DNA of 64,000 nt, from contig JBGSHM010000006.1 of assembly GCA_041752235.1 (NCBI GenBank), positions 124,001 through 188,000 of the forward strand. Reading direction: 5' to 3'. A program made the position numbers and the translations under genes. Positions 1 through 8,076 of this stretch are shown here, in pieces. This DNA comes from SpSt-398 sp041752235 (GTDB taxonomy: Bacteria; Bacteroidota; Bacteroidia; Chitinophagales; Chitinophagaceae). Position 1 is the first letter of the stretch. The number at the start of each line of letters is the position of its first letter. The notes below the pieces were generated by a model that saw only the letters and a program-made list of their open reading frames with translations, was not told the DNA's origin and did no database searches.

Positions 1-684
1 TTCAGGGTCACTCAAAGGACGGAACATATTGAGTTTCTCCTTGGGGATAGAACTCATAAGCGCGTCCCATCCACCTACTTCACGCAAGCCAAAGAAGAGC
101 AGGACACCTGAGCCGGCAAGTAATACGATGGCTTGAATAGCTTCCGTGTACATTACCGCGTGAAGTCCACCCAATACGGTGTATACGCCGGTCACCACCA
201 CCAGAATGATGGCGCCTGTCCAAAAATCCACACCCAGGAACTGATTGAATACAAGCGCACCGGCGAAAATGGTCACAGATGCTTTGGCAATGATATAGCT
301 AAACAGTTGTATGATCGATAACAGTCTTCTTGACTGGGGGTTGAAACGACGCTCCAGAAATTCCGGCATGGTATAAACTGAACTGCGGAGGTAGAAGGGA
401 ACAAAAACCCAACCCAGTACAAGAACCAGATAGGAATGGAGTTCATAATGACCGAGTGCTGTACCAGACCGTGCTGCGGAACCAGCCAATCCGACGATGT
501 GTTCACTCCCCACATTGGAGGCAAGGATGGAGGCGCCGATCACAAACCAACCCAGGTTTCTGTTGGCGAGAAAATAATCGGACGTGGTTTCCTTGCTTTT
601 GCGGATGCTCCAAACAGAGACAAGCGCAATGATGACAAGGTAGAGGATGACAAAGATCCAATCGATGGTTCCGAGGAAGTTCAT
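1..684 (-). CDS. Sodium:solute symporter (SSS family), C-terminus beyond window
   Basis: Reading the minus strand from an ATG at 684 gives 228 codons without a stop to the window edge, so only the N-terminal part is present. The protein starts MNFLGTIDWIFVILYLVIIA and has successive hydrophobic helices with the SSS/SGLT signatures ANRNLGWFVIGAS, SNVGSEHIVGLAGSA and the segment VLGGLHAVMYTEAIQAIVLL. These are characteristic of sodium-coupled sugar symporters of the inner membrane. It lies 64 bp downstream of xylA on the same strand, which suggests uptake of xylose or a related pentose. A hairpin with a T-tract separates it from xylA, so part of its expression may be uncoupled from xylAB. The family call is secure; the substrate is inferred from the neighbours only. 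Confidence 0.9.
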   Translation of the reverse strand, partial: MNFLGTIDWIFVILYLVIIALVSVWSIRKSKETTSDYFLANRNLGWFVIGASILASNVGSEHIVGLAGSAARSGTALGHYELHSYLVLVLGWVFVPFYLRSSVYTMPEFLERRFNPQSRRLLSIIQLFSYIIAKASVTIFAGALVFNQFLGVDFWTGAIILVVVTGVYTVLGGLHAVMYTEAIQAIVLLAGSGVLLFFGLREVGGWDALMSSIPKEKLNMFRPLSDPE

Positions 685-710
685 ATAGCAGTTTTAAATG
701 GCGAATAAAA

Positions 711-742
711 AAGAGAGACAGGGCCCGCACAGGCAGGCCCTG
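711..742 (-). terminator. Hairpin with T-run between xylA and the symporter
   Basis: CAGGGCC (719-725) pairs perfectly with GGCCCTG (736-742) around a 10-nt loop. Read on the minus strand the stem is followed by TCTCTCTTTTTT. This has the form of an intrinsic terminator and lies just after the xylA stop and before the symporter start, so it could reduce read-through into the transporter. Identified by eye, no energy computed. Confidence 0.6.
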
Positions 743-748
743 CAATGA

Positions 749-2077
749 CTAAATATACCGGTTAATGAGATTTTCGATGTATTCCTGTTTCCCGCTTCTT
801 GTTTCGGGTTCACCTTTCTCAATGGCCAGGGACATCAGGTCTTCCAGGCTTAATTTACCTTGTTCAAATTCCTGTCCTTTTCCTGAATCATAGGAGGCGT
901 ATCGGTCGGTACGGAGTTTTTTATACTCAGAACGTTGAAGAATTTTATCGGCAATGATCATGGCGCGGGCAAAACTGTCCATGCCACCAATATGTGCGTG
1001 GAATAGATCTTCGGGATCGGTGGAATTGCGACGGATCTTAGCGTCAAAATTGATACCACCCCCCTGGAAGCCACCAGCTTCAAGGATGATCAGCATTGCT
1101 TCCGTGAGTTCATTGATATTATTGGGGAACTGGTCGGTATCCCATCCATTTTGATAGTCACCGCGATTGGCATCCATGCTTCCCAGCAGTCCGGCATCAG
1201 CGGCTACCTGAAGTTCATGGGTAAAGGTGTGACCCGCCAGGGTGGCGTGGTTTACTTCTATATTCAGGCTGAAATCATTCAGCAGGTCGTATTGGCGAAG
1301 GAAACCGATCACGGTTTCGCAATCATAATCGTATTGGTGTTTGCTGGGTTCGCAGGGTTTAGGCTCGATAAAGAATTTTCCTTTGAAGCCATTCTTCCGG
1401 GCATAATCACGCGCCAGGGTGAGGAAACGGGCCAGGTGTTCTTTTTCCCTTTTCATATTGGTATTGAGCAGGGACATATATCCTTCACGTCCTCCCCAGA
1501 ATACATAGTTCTCCCCGTTGAGGGCGATAGTGGCATCCAGGGCAGTTTTTACCTGGGCGGCACCATGGGTGAGCACATGAAAATCAGGATTGGTAGCAGC
1601 GCCATTCATATAGCGGCGGTTGGAAAACAGATTGGCCGTAGCCCATAAAAGCTTTACGCCACTGGCTTTTTGTTTTTCGGCAAAATAAGCCGTGATGGCT
1701 TTCAGCCTTCTTTCATTGTCCTTTACATCATTGGTATAATCTACAGCGTCCACATCATGGAAGCAGTAGTAGGGGAGACCGAGTTTGGTGATGAATTCAA
1801 AGGCAGCATCTGCTTTGTCTTTCGCACGATCTACGGCATCCGATTTTTCATTCCAGGGGAAAAGGTGCGTGGGTTCTCCAAAGGGATCTGCACCGGATCC
1901 ACAGAAGGAATGCCAGTAGGCACAGGCAAAACGAAGCCATTCCTTCAGGGGTTTGCCTGCTACCACTTTATTTTCATCATACCACTGAAAGGCCATGGGG
2001 TTATCTGATCCCGGGCCTTCGTATGCAATCTTTCCGATGCCTTTGAAATATTCCTTGTTGCCTGTTACGATACTCAT
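749..2077 (-). CDS. xylA: Xylose isomerase
   Basis: A 442-residue protein that matches the longer class II xylose isomerases (about 440 residues). It converts D-xylose to D-xylulose in the cytoplasm using divalent metal. Visible signatures are YYCFHDVDAVD with the catalytic His near residue 107, FWGGREGY, the metal and sugar ligand segment KFFIEPKPCEPSKHQYDYD, NIEVNHATLAGHTF, GSMDANRGD and the C-terminal GGINFDAKIRRNSTDPEDLF, all in the expected order. It lies 29 bp downstream of xylB on the same strand, and the symporter follows, giving a xylB-xylA-transporter array divergent from the LacI-type gene. An unusual feature is the long antisense open frames it carries, which are codon-bias shadows. 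Identification is very secure. Confidence 0.97.
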   Translation of the reverse strand: MSIVTGNKEYFKGIGKIAYEGPGSDNPMAFQWYDENKVVAGKPLKEWLRFACAYWHSFCGSGADPFGEPTHLFPWNEKSDAVDRAKDKADAAFEFITKLGLPYYCFHDVDAVDYTNDVKDNERRLKAITAYFAEKQKASGVKLLWATANLFSNRRYMNGAATNPDFHVLTHGAAQVKTALDATIALNGENYVFWGGREGYMSLLNTNMKREKEHLARFLTLARDYARKNGFKGKFFIEPKPCEPSKHQYDYDCETVIGFLRQYDLLNDFSLNIEVNHATLAGHTFTHELQVAADAGLLGSMDANRGDYQNGWDTDQFPNNINELTEAMLIILEAGGFQGGGINFDAKIRRNSTDPEDLFHAHIGGMDSFARAMIIADKILQRSEYKKLRTDRYASYDSGKGQEFEQGKLSLEDLMSLAIEKGEPETRSGKQEYIENLINRYI

Positions 2078-2106
2078 GTTGATTCATTAAAAGGTGAAAA
2101 ACATAA

Positions 2107-3621
2107 TTATGATCTGGGCTCCAGCCATTGCAATTCTTCTTGTGGCCGGAGGTGTTGGTTCAAATGTTGATTCCATTTCTGGTACAGGTCCTCATACAAT
2201 GCTTGTTCTCCAGGTTCTACTGTATGTACCGGTCGACGGTTGGCAAAAGCCTCTTTTTCATTTTTATAAAAGCCCAGCCCAATACCAGCGCCGATAGCAG
2301 CGCCATAGCTGCCATCTCCCTCGTAAAACTCAACCGCTACCTGGTTCACATTGGCGAAAGCATGGGTAAATACTTCACTGAGGAAGAGGTTTGATTTGCC
2401 GGCTCGTACCACGGAGGGGTTCATGCCATTGCTCCGCATGATGTCCAGCCCATACCGGAAGGAGAAAGCAATGCCTTCCTGAACGGCACGCACCAGGTGA
2501 GCTGTATCATGGAGGTTGAGATCGATCTGGTGAAAATGTGCACCGATGATCCGGTTGAGAAAAATTCGTTCGGCCCCATTTCCAAAAGGAAGCGCGATCA
2601 AACCATTACTACCTGCAGGTACCTGCGCCGCCATTTCATTCAGGCTGGCATAGGAATGATTGGCTCCGGCTATATTTTTGATCCACCGGTTAAATATTCC
2701 GGTTCCATTTAAACAAAGTAACACGCCAATCCGGGTATTGTCTTCCTGGTGGTTTACATGGGCAAATCCATTGATGCGGGATTCAAGGTCGTAGTGCAAT
2801 TGGTCGGTGACCCCGTAGATGACTCCTGAGGTGCCGGCCGTAGCAGCCACCTCTCCAGGATGAAATACATTTAAAGAAAGGGCATTATTGGGCTGGTCAC
2901 CTGCTTTATAAGTGACCGGTATGCCTGCTTTCAGTTGCAGGCGGGAAGCCGTTTTTTCGGTCAGTTGCCCATGGTTTGAGAAAACGGGACGGATATCGGG
3001 AAAGAATTTTTCATCAAACCCAAAATAGTCAAGAACGTCTTCCGACAGCCGATTCTCCTGAAAATCCCAGAAGATGCCTTCTGATAAAGCCGAAATGGTC
3101 GTGGTCGCTTCTTCGGTCATCTTCATGGCAATGAAATCACCCGGTAACATGACCTTTTCTATACGTTCATAGGTCTGAGGTTCATTTTCCTGAACCCAGG
3201 CCAGTTTACTCGCCGTGAAATTGCCGGGAGAATTAAGCAGGTGAGACAGACATTTTTCTTCACCGATCGATTCAAAAGCCTGTTGACCTTTGGATACCGC
3301 CCGGCTATCACACCAGATGATCGAGTTGCGCAACACATTTCTATCCTTGCCCGTGATCACCAACCCATGCATCTGGTAGGCAATACCAATGGCACCGATC
3401 TCGAACGGATCATAACTTCCTTGCGCATGACATTTGAGAATGGCTTGTTTGACAAATTCCCACCACTGATCAGGACTTTGTTCCGCCCAACCAGGTTTGA
3501 GGGAAAGGATATCCGCCTCGGTTTCAGGAAAGAAAGCCGAAGACAAAATATGTTGGGAATGGGCATCCACCACGGTAACCTTCACCGACGAAGTGCCCAA
3601 GTCTATACCCAGTAGTAACAT
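2107..3621 (-). CDS. xylB: Xylulokinase (FGGY family)
   Basis: A 504-residue FGGY carbohydrate kinase that begins MLLLGIDLGTSSVKVTVVD, the phosphate-binding start of the family. It phosphorylates D-xylulose to D-xylulose 5-phosphate for the pentose phosphate pathway. Other visible parts are the sugar-binding segment YQMHGLVITGKD with IIWCDSRA, GDFIAMKMTEE, YKAGDQPNNALSLNVFHPGEVAATAGTSGV split across the two lobes, and the C-terminal FRYGLDIMRSNG followed by GDGSYGAAIGAGIG. It is the first gene of the minus-strand xyl array. A perfect TATATTTG box lies 18 bp upstream and LacI-type operator candidates lie further upstream. Length and gene pairing with xylA support xylulokinase over other FGGY kinases. 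Confidence 0.96.
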   Translation of the reverse strand: MLLLGIDLGTSSVKVTVVDAHSQHILSSAFFPETEADILSLKPGWAEQSPDQWWEFVKQAILKCHAQGSYDPFEIGAIGIAYQMHGLVITGKDRNVLRNSIIWCDSRAVSKGQQAFESIGEEKCLSHLLNSPGNFTASKLAWVQENEPQTYERIEKVMLPGDFIAMKMTEEATTTISALSEGIFWDFQENRLSEDVLDYFGFDEKFFPDIRPVFSNHGQLTEKTASRLQLKAGIPVTYKAGDQPNNALSLNVFHPGEVAATAGTSGVIYGVTDQLHYDLESRINGFAHVNHQEDNTRIGVLLCLNGTGIFNRWIKNIAGANHSYASLNEMAAQVPAGSNGLIALPFGNGAERIFLNRIIGAHFHQIDLNLHDTAHLVRAVQEGIAFSFRYGLDIMRSNGMNPSVVRAGKSNLFLSEVFTHAFANVNQVAVEFYEGDGSYGAAIGAGIGLGFYKNEKEAFANRRPVHTVEPGEQALYEDLYQKWNQHLNQHLRPQEELQWLEPRS

Positions 3622-3639
3622 GATCGAATATTATCTTTT

Positions 3640-3647
3640 CAAATATA
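3640..3647 (-). promoter_or_regulatory. -7 promoter box TATATTTG before xylB
   Basis: On the minus strand this matches the Bacteroidota -7 consensus TAnnTTTG exactly and ends 18 nt before the xylB ATG. A clear -33 TTTG was not seen at the usual distance. Confidence 0.5.
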
Positions 3648-3663
3648 CACTTTGTAAAAAATG

Positions 3664-3687
3664 GGAAGGATGAAGAATCATCCTTCC
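3664..3687 (-). terminator. Perfect 10-bp hairpin with T-run upstream of xylB
   Basis: GGAAGGATGA (3664-3673) and TCATCCTTCC (3678-3687) are perfect reverse complements around AGAA. On the minus strand the stem is followed by CATTTTTT, the form of an intrinsic terminator. No minus-strand gene lies upstream, so it would act on a long xylB leader (attenuator-like) or be a protein-binding palindrome. Confidence 0.45.
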
Positions 3688-3846
3688 GTACTGCTTAGCT
3701 TGCTTGTCAAAAAACGAAAACGTTAAGTCTTTTGATGCGTTTTACAATAATTACCCGATCAGGTGAATCGGTTTGGAGTAGTTCCCAGATTAGACAGGCT
3801 GGATACCTTATTATTCTATTCCAGCCAATTCATTTCTCAGGCAGTT

Positions 3847-3864
3847 ATTGCAATCGGTTTATAT
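3847..3864. promoter_or_regulatory. Second LacI-type operator candidate
   Basis: This site shares the 11-mer TGCAATCGGTT with the reverse complement of the site at 4048-4065 and has the same central CG. It is less symmetric than that site. Its position within the divergent region would suit repression of xylB or DNA looping. Confidence 0.45.
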
Positions 3865-4047
3865 TTACAAAATCAATTATGTGTTAGGTTTTTCAGAGGT
3901 GATCTGTCATCTTTATAATGAGACAAAATCCTGTCAAATCCTTATCAGTAAACTATTGTAGCGAAATATACCGAACCCTTGCACTTGTCCTTTCAAACCG
4001 GTCATTTTCGAACCAATGATGCTAAAGTAAGGAGTATTTTTTAAAAA

Positions 4048-4065
4048 TGTGTAACCGATTGCACA
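4048..4065. promoter_or_regulatory. Probable LacI-family operator before the regulator gene
   Basis: TGTGTAACCGATTGCACA is an imperfect palindrome with 7 of 9 half-site positions matching, centred on CG, as is usual for LacI/GalR operators. It lies 56 bp upstream of the LacI-type ATG, so autoregulation of the GH67 operon is likely. Confidence 0.6.
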
Positions 4066-4120
4066 ATTTTTTTTCAAAAAGGCCTATTTTAGCAGGACAA
4101 GGGTAAATAATCCCACCAAC

Positions 4121-5143
4121 ATGTCGAAAGAAGTAACGATTTATGACCTTGCCAGGGAATTGAATTTGTCGCCCGCTACGATCAGTCGCGGTTTGCAGAA
4201 CAATAAGCGAATCAGCAAGGAAACCACGAAACGCATTCTTGCCAAGGCGGAGGAAATGGGTTATCGGCACAATAGTTTTGCCAGCAGCCTTCGCAAGCAG
4301 AAATCCCACACCATTGGCGTGATGGTGCATGAATTGAATTCCAACTTTATCACCTCTGTTTTAGCAGGAATTGAACGAGTGACCACCGAGGCAGGGTATG
4401 ATCTGATCATTGCCCACTCGTCAGAAAGTTATAAAAAGGAGGCATCCAATGCCAGTAACCTTTTTCATAAGCGAGTGGATGGCCTCATTGCTTCGCTTTC
4501 CTTTGATACCAAGTCGCTCGACCATTTTCAACCTTATTTTGACAAAGGGATACCCGTCATCTTTTTTGACCGGGTGGAAGAAACCTCCGATACGCCCAAG
4601 GTCATTATAGATAATTATAAGAGTGGATACCATGCCACCCAGCATTTAATAGAACAAGGATGCCGGCGTATTGCGCTGGTGACCGCCAACCTGAACCGGA
4701 ACGTATATGCCCAACGTTTTCGGGGATACAAGGATGCCTTATTTGACCATAAAGTACCCTTTGAGCAAAACCTGGTTTTGATCAAAGACCTGAGTGAGAA
4801 ATGTGGTCGTGAAGCAGCCGATGAGATAATGAGGATGAAACCTCGTCCCGACGGGCTATTTATTACCAATGATTTTTCCGCCGCGGTTTGTCTGCAAACA
4901 CTCAAAGAGAAAGGAGTGAGGGTACCTGAGGATATAGCGATCGTTGGGTTTAATAATGATGCGATCAGCAAGATTGTTGAGCCGCAATTGTCGACCATCA
5001 ATTACCCCGGTATTGATATGGGGGAGATTGCCGCCAGAAACCTGATCGGTCATCTCAAAGGAGAGACCAATCTTTTGCAAACGAATACGATCATTGTAAA
5101 ATCTGAATTGATCATCAGAGGATCGTCTATGAAAAAGGGTTAA
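4121..5143 (+). CDS. LacI/GalR-family transcriptional regulator
   Basis: A 340-residue protein of typical LacI-family length. The N-terminal helix-turn-helix is plain: VTIYDLARELNLSPATISRG followed by the hinge helix region RILAKAEEMGYRHN. A periplasmic-binding-protein-like effector domain follows (SHTIGVMVHELNSNFI, FHKRVDGLIASLS, GIPVIFFDRVEE, DGLFITNDFSAAVCLQTLKEKG, IAIVGFNND). It most likely senses xylose, xylo-oligosaccharides or glucuronate and controls the divergent xyl genes and its own operon, because palindromic CG-centred sites of the LacI type lie upstream. Its stop overlaps the start of the GH67 gene (TAATG), so the two are translationally coupled. The effector cannot be read from the sequence. 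Confidence 0.93.
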   Translation: MSKEVTIYDLARELNLSPATISRGLQNNKRISKETTKRILAKAEEMGYRHNSFASSLRKQKSHTIGVMVHELNSNFITSVLAGIERVTTEAGYDLIIAHSSESYKKEASNASNLFHKRVDGLIASLSFDTKSLDHFQPYFDKGIPVIFFDRVEETSDTPKVIIDNYKSGYHATQHLIEQGCRRIALVTANLNRNVYAQRFRGYKDALFDHKVPFEQNLVLIKDLSEKCGREAADEIMRMKPRPDGLFITNDFSAAVCLQTLKEKGVRVPEDIAIVGFNNDAISKIVEPQLSTINYPGIDMGEIAARNLIGHLKGETNLLQTNTIIVKSELIIRGSSMKKG

Positions 5144-7272
5144 TGCGCTTCAACATGCCAAAACAAGCCTACTACATCGGACTTTCTTTCCTCTTGCTTT
5201 TTACATTGCCCCTTCGGGCTGAAACGGGTTATGACCTTTGGCTGCGTTATACAAAGGTGTCTGACCCTGCTCTGTTAAAGCACTACCGCCAATATATTCA
5301 GGATCCTGTTTTCCCAGGCAGCAGTCCCATGCTTGATGTAGCAAAGGCCGAACTAAACAGGGCTTTCTCCGGGATATTTGGGGCCTCTATAGCACTCCGG
5401 TCCACCACGACAAGCCGCTCTACCTTTTTTATTCAATTAAATAAAACACCGGAACCCGCACTTGGCGAGGAAGGCTTTGGCATTTCCACCAAAGGAGGGA
5501 AGATCATTTTACGAGCCAATACGGAAAAGGGAATTCTCTATGGGAGTTTTCATTTTCTCCGGCTTTTGCAAAACCGTCAACGGATCGATAAACTCAGCAT
5601 CATTTCCGCCCCGCGTTTGAAACTTCGGATGTTAAATCATTGGGATAACCTGAACCGGACCGTGGAACGAGGGTATGCCGGGTTTTCTTTATGGGATTGG
5701 CACCGTCTTCCCGGATATCTGGATCCGCGCTATATTGATTATGCACGGGCCAATGCCTCGATCGGTATCAATGCTGTTTCGCTGACCAATGTCAACGCGA
5801 ATGCTACGGTATTATCACCGGCCTATTTGCTAAAGGTGAAAGCCCTTGCTGATCTTTTTCGTCCTTACGGGATCCAGGTTTTCCTGACGGCCCGTTTTTC
5901 AGCACCCATTGAATTGGGAAAATTGAAGACGGCCGATCCGCTTGACTCCGGGGTAAAACAATGGTGGACTGATAAGGCCAAAGAAATATATGCGCTGATT
6001 CCCGATTTCGGGGGATTTCTGGTAAAGGCGAACAGTGAAGGACAACCGGGTCCACAGGATTATAAACGAACCCATGCGGAAGGCGCAAACATGTTGGCCG
6101 AGGCATTGGCTCCTCATAATGGCATTGTGATCTGGCGGGCCTTTGTGTATGCGGCCGAGAACCCGGTTGACCGCCACAAACAAGCCTATGATGATTTTGT
6201 ACCGTTGGATGGAAAATTTCTTTCCAATGTAATGGTACAGGTTAAAAATGGAGCGATCGACTTCATGCCCCGCGAACCCTTCCATCCTTTATTTGGTGCC
6301 ATGCCCAAAACCCCATTGATGATGGAATTTCAGGTAACACAGGAATACCTGGGACAGGCCACCAATTGGGTTTATCTGGGGCCCCTCTTCAAAGAAGTGT
6401 TGGATGCGGATACGCATCGGCAAGGAAAGGGGAGTACGGTGGCCAAGGTGATCGATGGCAGTTTAGAAGGACATGCCCTGACGGGAATGACCGGTGTTTC
6501 GAATATTGGCAATGATATAAACTGGTGTGGTCACCCTATGGCGCAAGCCAATTGGTATGCATTGGGCCGGTTGGCCTGGGATCACCAGCTCTCGGCTGAT
6601 TCGATTGCCGGTGAATGGATACGGATGAGTTTTTCCAATGATCCCAAACTCGTAAAAAGCATCCGAAGTATTATGGCCAGGACCCGGGAGATCATGGTCA
6701 ATTACATGAACCCACTCGGTTTGCACCATATCATGGGTACGGGTCACCACTTTGGGCCTGCTCCCTGGGTTTCCAATCAATCAAGACCTGAATGGAACCC
6801 TGTTTATTACCACAAAGCCGATTCTATCGGCGTGGGTTTCAATCGCACCGCAACTGGAAGCAATGCGCTGGAACAATACCATCCCGGTGCCCGCAAAGCC
6901 TGGGAGGACCAAGCGACATGTGAATTACCTTATTTGTTGTGGTTTCATCATGTAGGTTGGAAAGAAAGGTTGGTAACCGGAAGGACCTTGTGGGAGGAAT
7001 TATGTCACCGCTATTATGGAGGAACAGATAGTGTAAAATGGATCATCCGCGAGTGGAATGCCCTCGAGGGAAAAATGGACAAGGAACGATTTTCCCAGGT
7101 AAAACAATTGCTCAATGTGCAGTTGGAGGAAGCAGTATGGTGGCGAGAAGCCTGTTTACTCTATTTCCAAAACTTCAGCCGGGAACCCATACCCGTGTCT
7201 TATCCGCAACCTGTAAAATCATTGGATTATTATAAAAGTTTACGTTTCCCCTTTGCCCCAGGAAATGGGTAA
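5143..7272 (+). CDS. GH67 alpha-glucuronidase, exported
   Basis: A 709-residue protein with an N-terminal signal peptide (hydrophobic run YIGLSFLLLFTLPLRAET). It matches GH67 over its length and would remove (4-O-methyl-)glucuronic acid from xylo-oligosaccharides in the periplasm. The catalytic set is visible: Glu299 in KANSEGQPGP as general acid, and Asp373 in GAIDFMPREP with Glu401 in TQEYLG as the base pair. The spacing agrees with that known for the Cellvibrio GH67 enzyme. The ATG at 5143 overlaps the regulator stop by one base; an in-frame ATG at 5155 would give the same signal peptide. It is the second gene of the lacI-GH67-SDR-MFS-GH43 array and defines the locus as one for glucuronoxylan. 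Confidence 0.95.
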   Translation: MRFNMPKQAYYIGLSFLLLFTLPLRAETGYDLWLRYTKVSDPALLKHYRQYIQDPVFPGSSPMLDVAKAELNRAFSGIFGASIALRSTTTSRSTFFIQLNKTPEPALGEEGFGISTKGGKIILRANTEKGILYGSFHFLRLLQNRQRIDKLSIISAPRLKLRMLNHWDNLNRTVERGYAGFSLWDWHRLPGYLDPRYIDYARANASIGINAVSLTNVNANATVLSPAYLLKVKALADLFRPYGIQVFLTARFSAPIELGKLKTADPLDSGVKQWWTDKAKEIYALIPDFGGFLVKANSEGQPGPQDYKRTHAEGANMLAEALAPHNGIVIWRAFVYAAENPVDRHKQAYDDFVPLDGKFLSNVMVQVKNGAIDFMPREPFHPLFGAMPKTPLMMEFQVTQEYLGQATNWVYLGPLFKEVLDADTHRQGKGSTVAKVIDGSLEGHALTGMTGVSNIGNDINWCGHPMAQANWYALGRLAWDHQLSADSIAGEWIRMSFSNDPKLVKSIRSIMARTREIMVNYMNPLGLHHIMGTGHHFGPAPWVSNQSRPEWNPVYYHKADSIGVGFNRTATGSNALEQYHPGARKAWEDQATCELPYLLWFHHVGWKERLVTGRTLWEELCHRYYGGTDSVKWIIREWNALEGKMDKERFSQVKQLLNVQLEEAVWWREACLLYFQNFSREPIPVSYPQPVKSLDYYKSLRFPFAPGNG

Positions 7273-7296
7273 TCAGGAATAATAAAATCAATCATC

Positions 7297-8040
7297 ATGT
7301 CTAGTTCTCAAATTGCTATTGTGACCGGCGGAGGGAGTGGACTCGGTTTTGCGATCGCTCAAAAATTTGTTCAGCATGGGATCACAACCATCATCGTAGG
7401 TCGGGATATGGAAAAATTAGAAAAGGCCCGGGCTCAGATCGGGGAAGGCTGTCATGCCCGTTCCTGTGATGTGAGTGACCTTGGCACGCTGCCTGCCCTT
7501 GTAGAAGGTATTGTCCGCGATTTTGGAAAAGTGGATATCCTGGTCAATAACGCCGGGATCAATCATAAAAAACCATTGGTGGAAGTGACCGATGAAGATT
7601 TTCAGCGCGTGATCACCACCAACCTGACGGCTGTATTCTCGCTGAGCCGGGAAGTGGTAAAGGATATGCTCAAACGTTCCTCCGGATGCATCATCAATAT
7701 TTCGAGTATGGCCGCGCAATACGGGTTGCCAAAAGTAATCGCCTATTCTGCCTCCAAAACGGCAATCGATGGCGTTACCCGTGCCATGGCGGTGGAACTG
7801 GGCCCTATGGGCATTCGCGTCAACGCGATCGCTCCCGGGTTCATTTATAGTGAAATGACCGCTACAGCGCTTAACAGTGATCCCGAACGAAAAGCGAAGG
7901 TATTTGGTCGTACACCCATGGGTAAAATGGGTCAGCCGGAAGATATCGCGCATGCCGCACTATATCTGGCCAGTGAAGGCGCCTCCTTTGTTACCGGAGT
8001 CGTGTTGCCCGTCGATGGTGGCAATAGCATAGGTTTCTAA
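7297..8040 (+). CDS. Short-chain dehydrogenase/reductase (gluconate 5-dehydrogenase-like)
   Basis: A 247-residue classical SDR. The cofactor motif TGGGSGLG (residues 10-17), NNAG (84-87), the catalytic Ser about 137 and Tyr150/Lys154 in YSASK are all present. The C-terminal SFVTGVVLPVDGG is typical of sugar-acid or 3-oxoacyl reductases. Arg36 after the second strand (VGRDME) suggests NADP(H), though this is weak. It lies between the alpha-glucuronidase and a GPH transporter, 24 bp after the former, so a sugar-acid substrate is plausible. Two options fit: a fructuronate/mannonate reductase acting on released glucuronate, or a gluconate-type dehydrogenase. No uxuA or uxaC lies in the window to complete such a route. 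Family certain, reaction inferred. Confidence 0.85.
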   Translation: MSSSQIAIVTGGGSGLGFAIAQKFVQHGITTIIVGRDMEKLEKARAQIGEGCHARSCDVSDLGTLPALVEGIVRDFGKVDILVNNAGINHKKPLVEVTDEDFQRVITTNLTAVFSLSREVVKDMLKRSSGCIINISSMAAQYGLPKVIAYSASKTAIDGVTRAMAVELGPMGIRVNAIAPGFIYSEMTATALNSDPERKAKVFGRTPMGKMGQPEDIAHAALYLASEGASFVTGVVLPVDGGNSIGF

Positions 8041-8076
8041 TCCTGGTCCCATTTATTCACCGATCAATATTTGATC

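Larger units (their letters stand above)
3622..4120. other. Divergent control region between xylB and the LacI gene
   Basis: About 500 bp without a credible gene. It holds the xylB -7 box (3640-3647), a perfect hairpin (3664-3687), operator-like sites sharing the core AATCGGTT (about 3766-3773, 3847-3864 and 4048-4065) and a weak promoter candidate for the plus-strand operon (TATTTTAG, 4085-4092). The remainder is AT-rich and shows nothing else recognisable. Confidence 0.6.

Noticed and set aside
273..524. 83-codon minus-strand open frame near the left edge
   Set aside because: It is out of frame with the symporter that clearly reads through the same strand from 684 to the edge.
1151..1648. 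165-codon plus-strand open frame
   Set aside because: Antisense to xylA with no recognisable features; codon bias of xylA leaves its opposite frame open.
8071..8076. TTG start two codons upstream of the GPH transporter ATG
   Set aside because: The ATG at 8077 is closer to family starts and needs no rare start codon.
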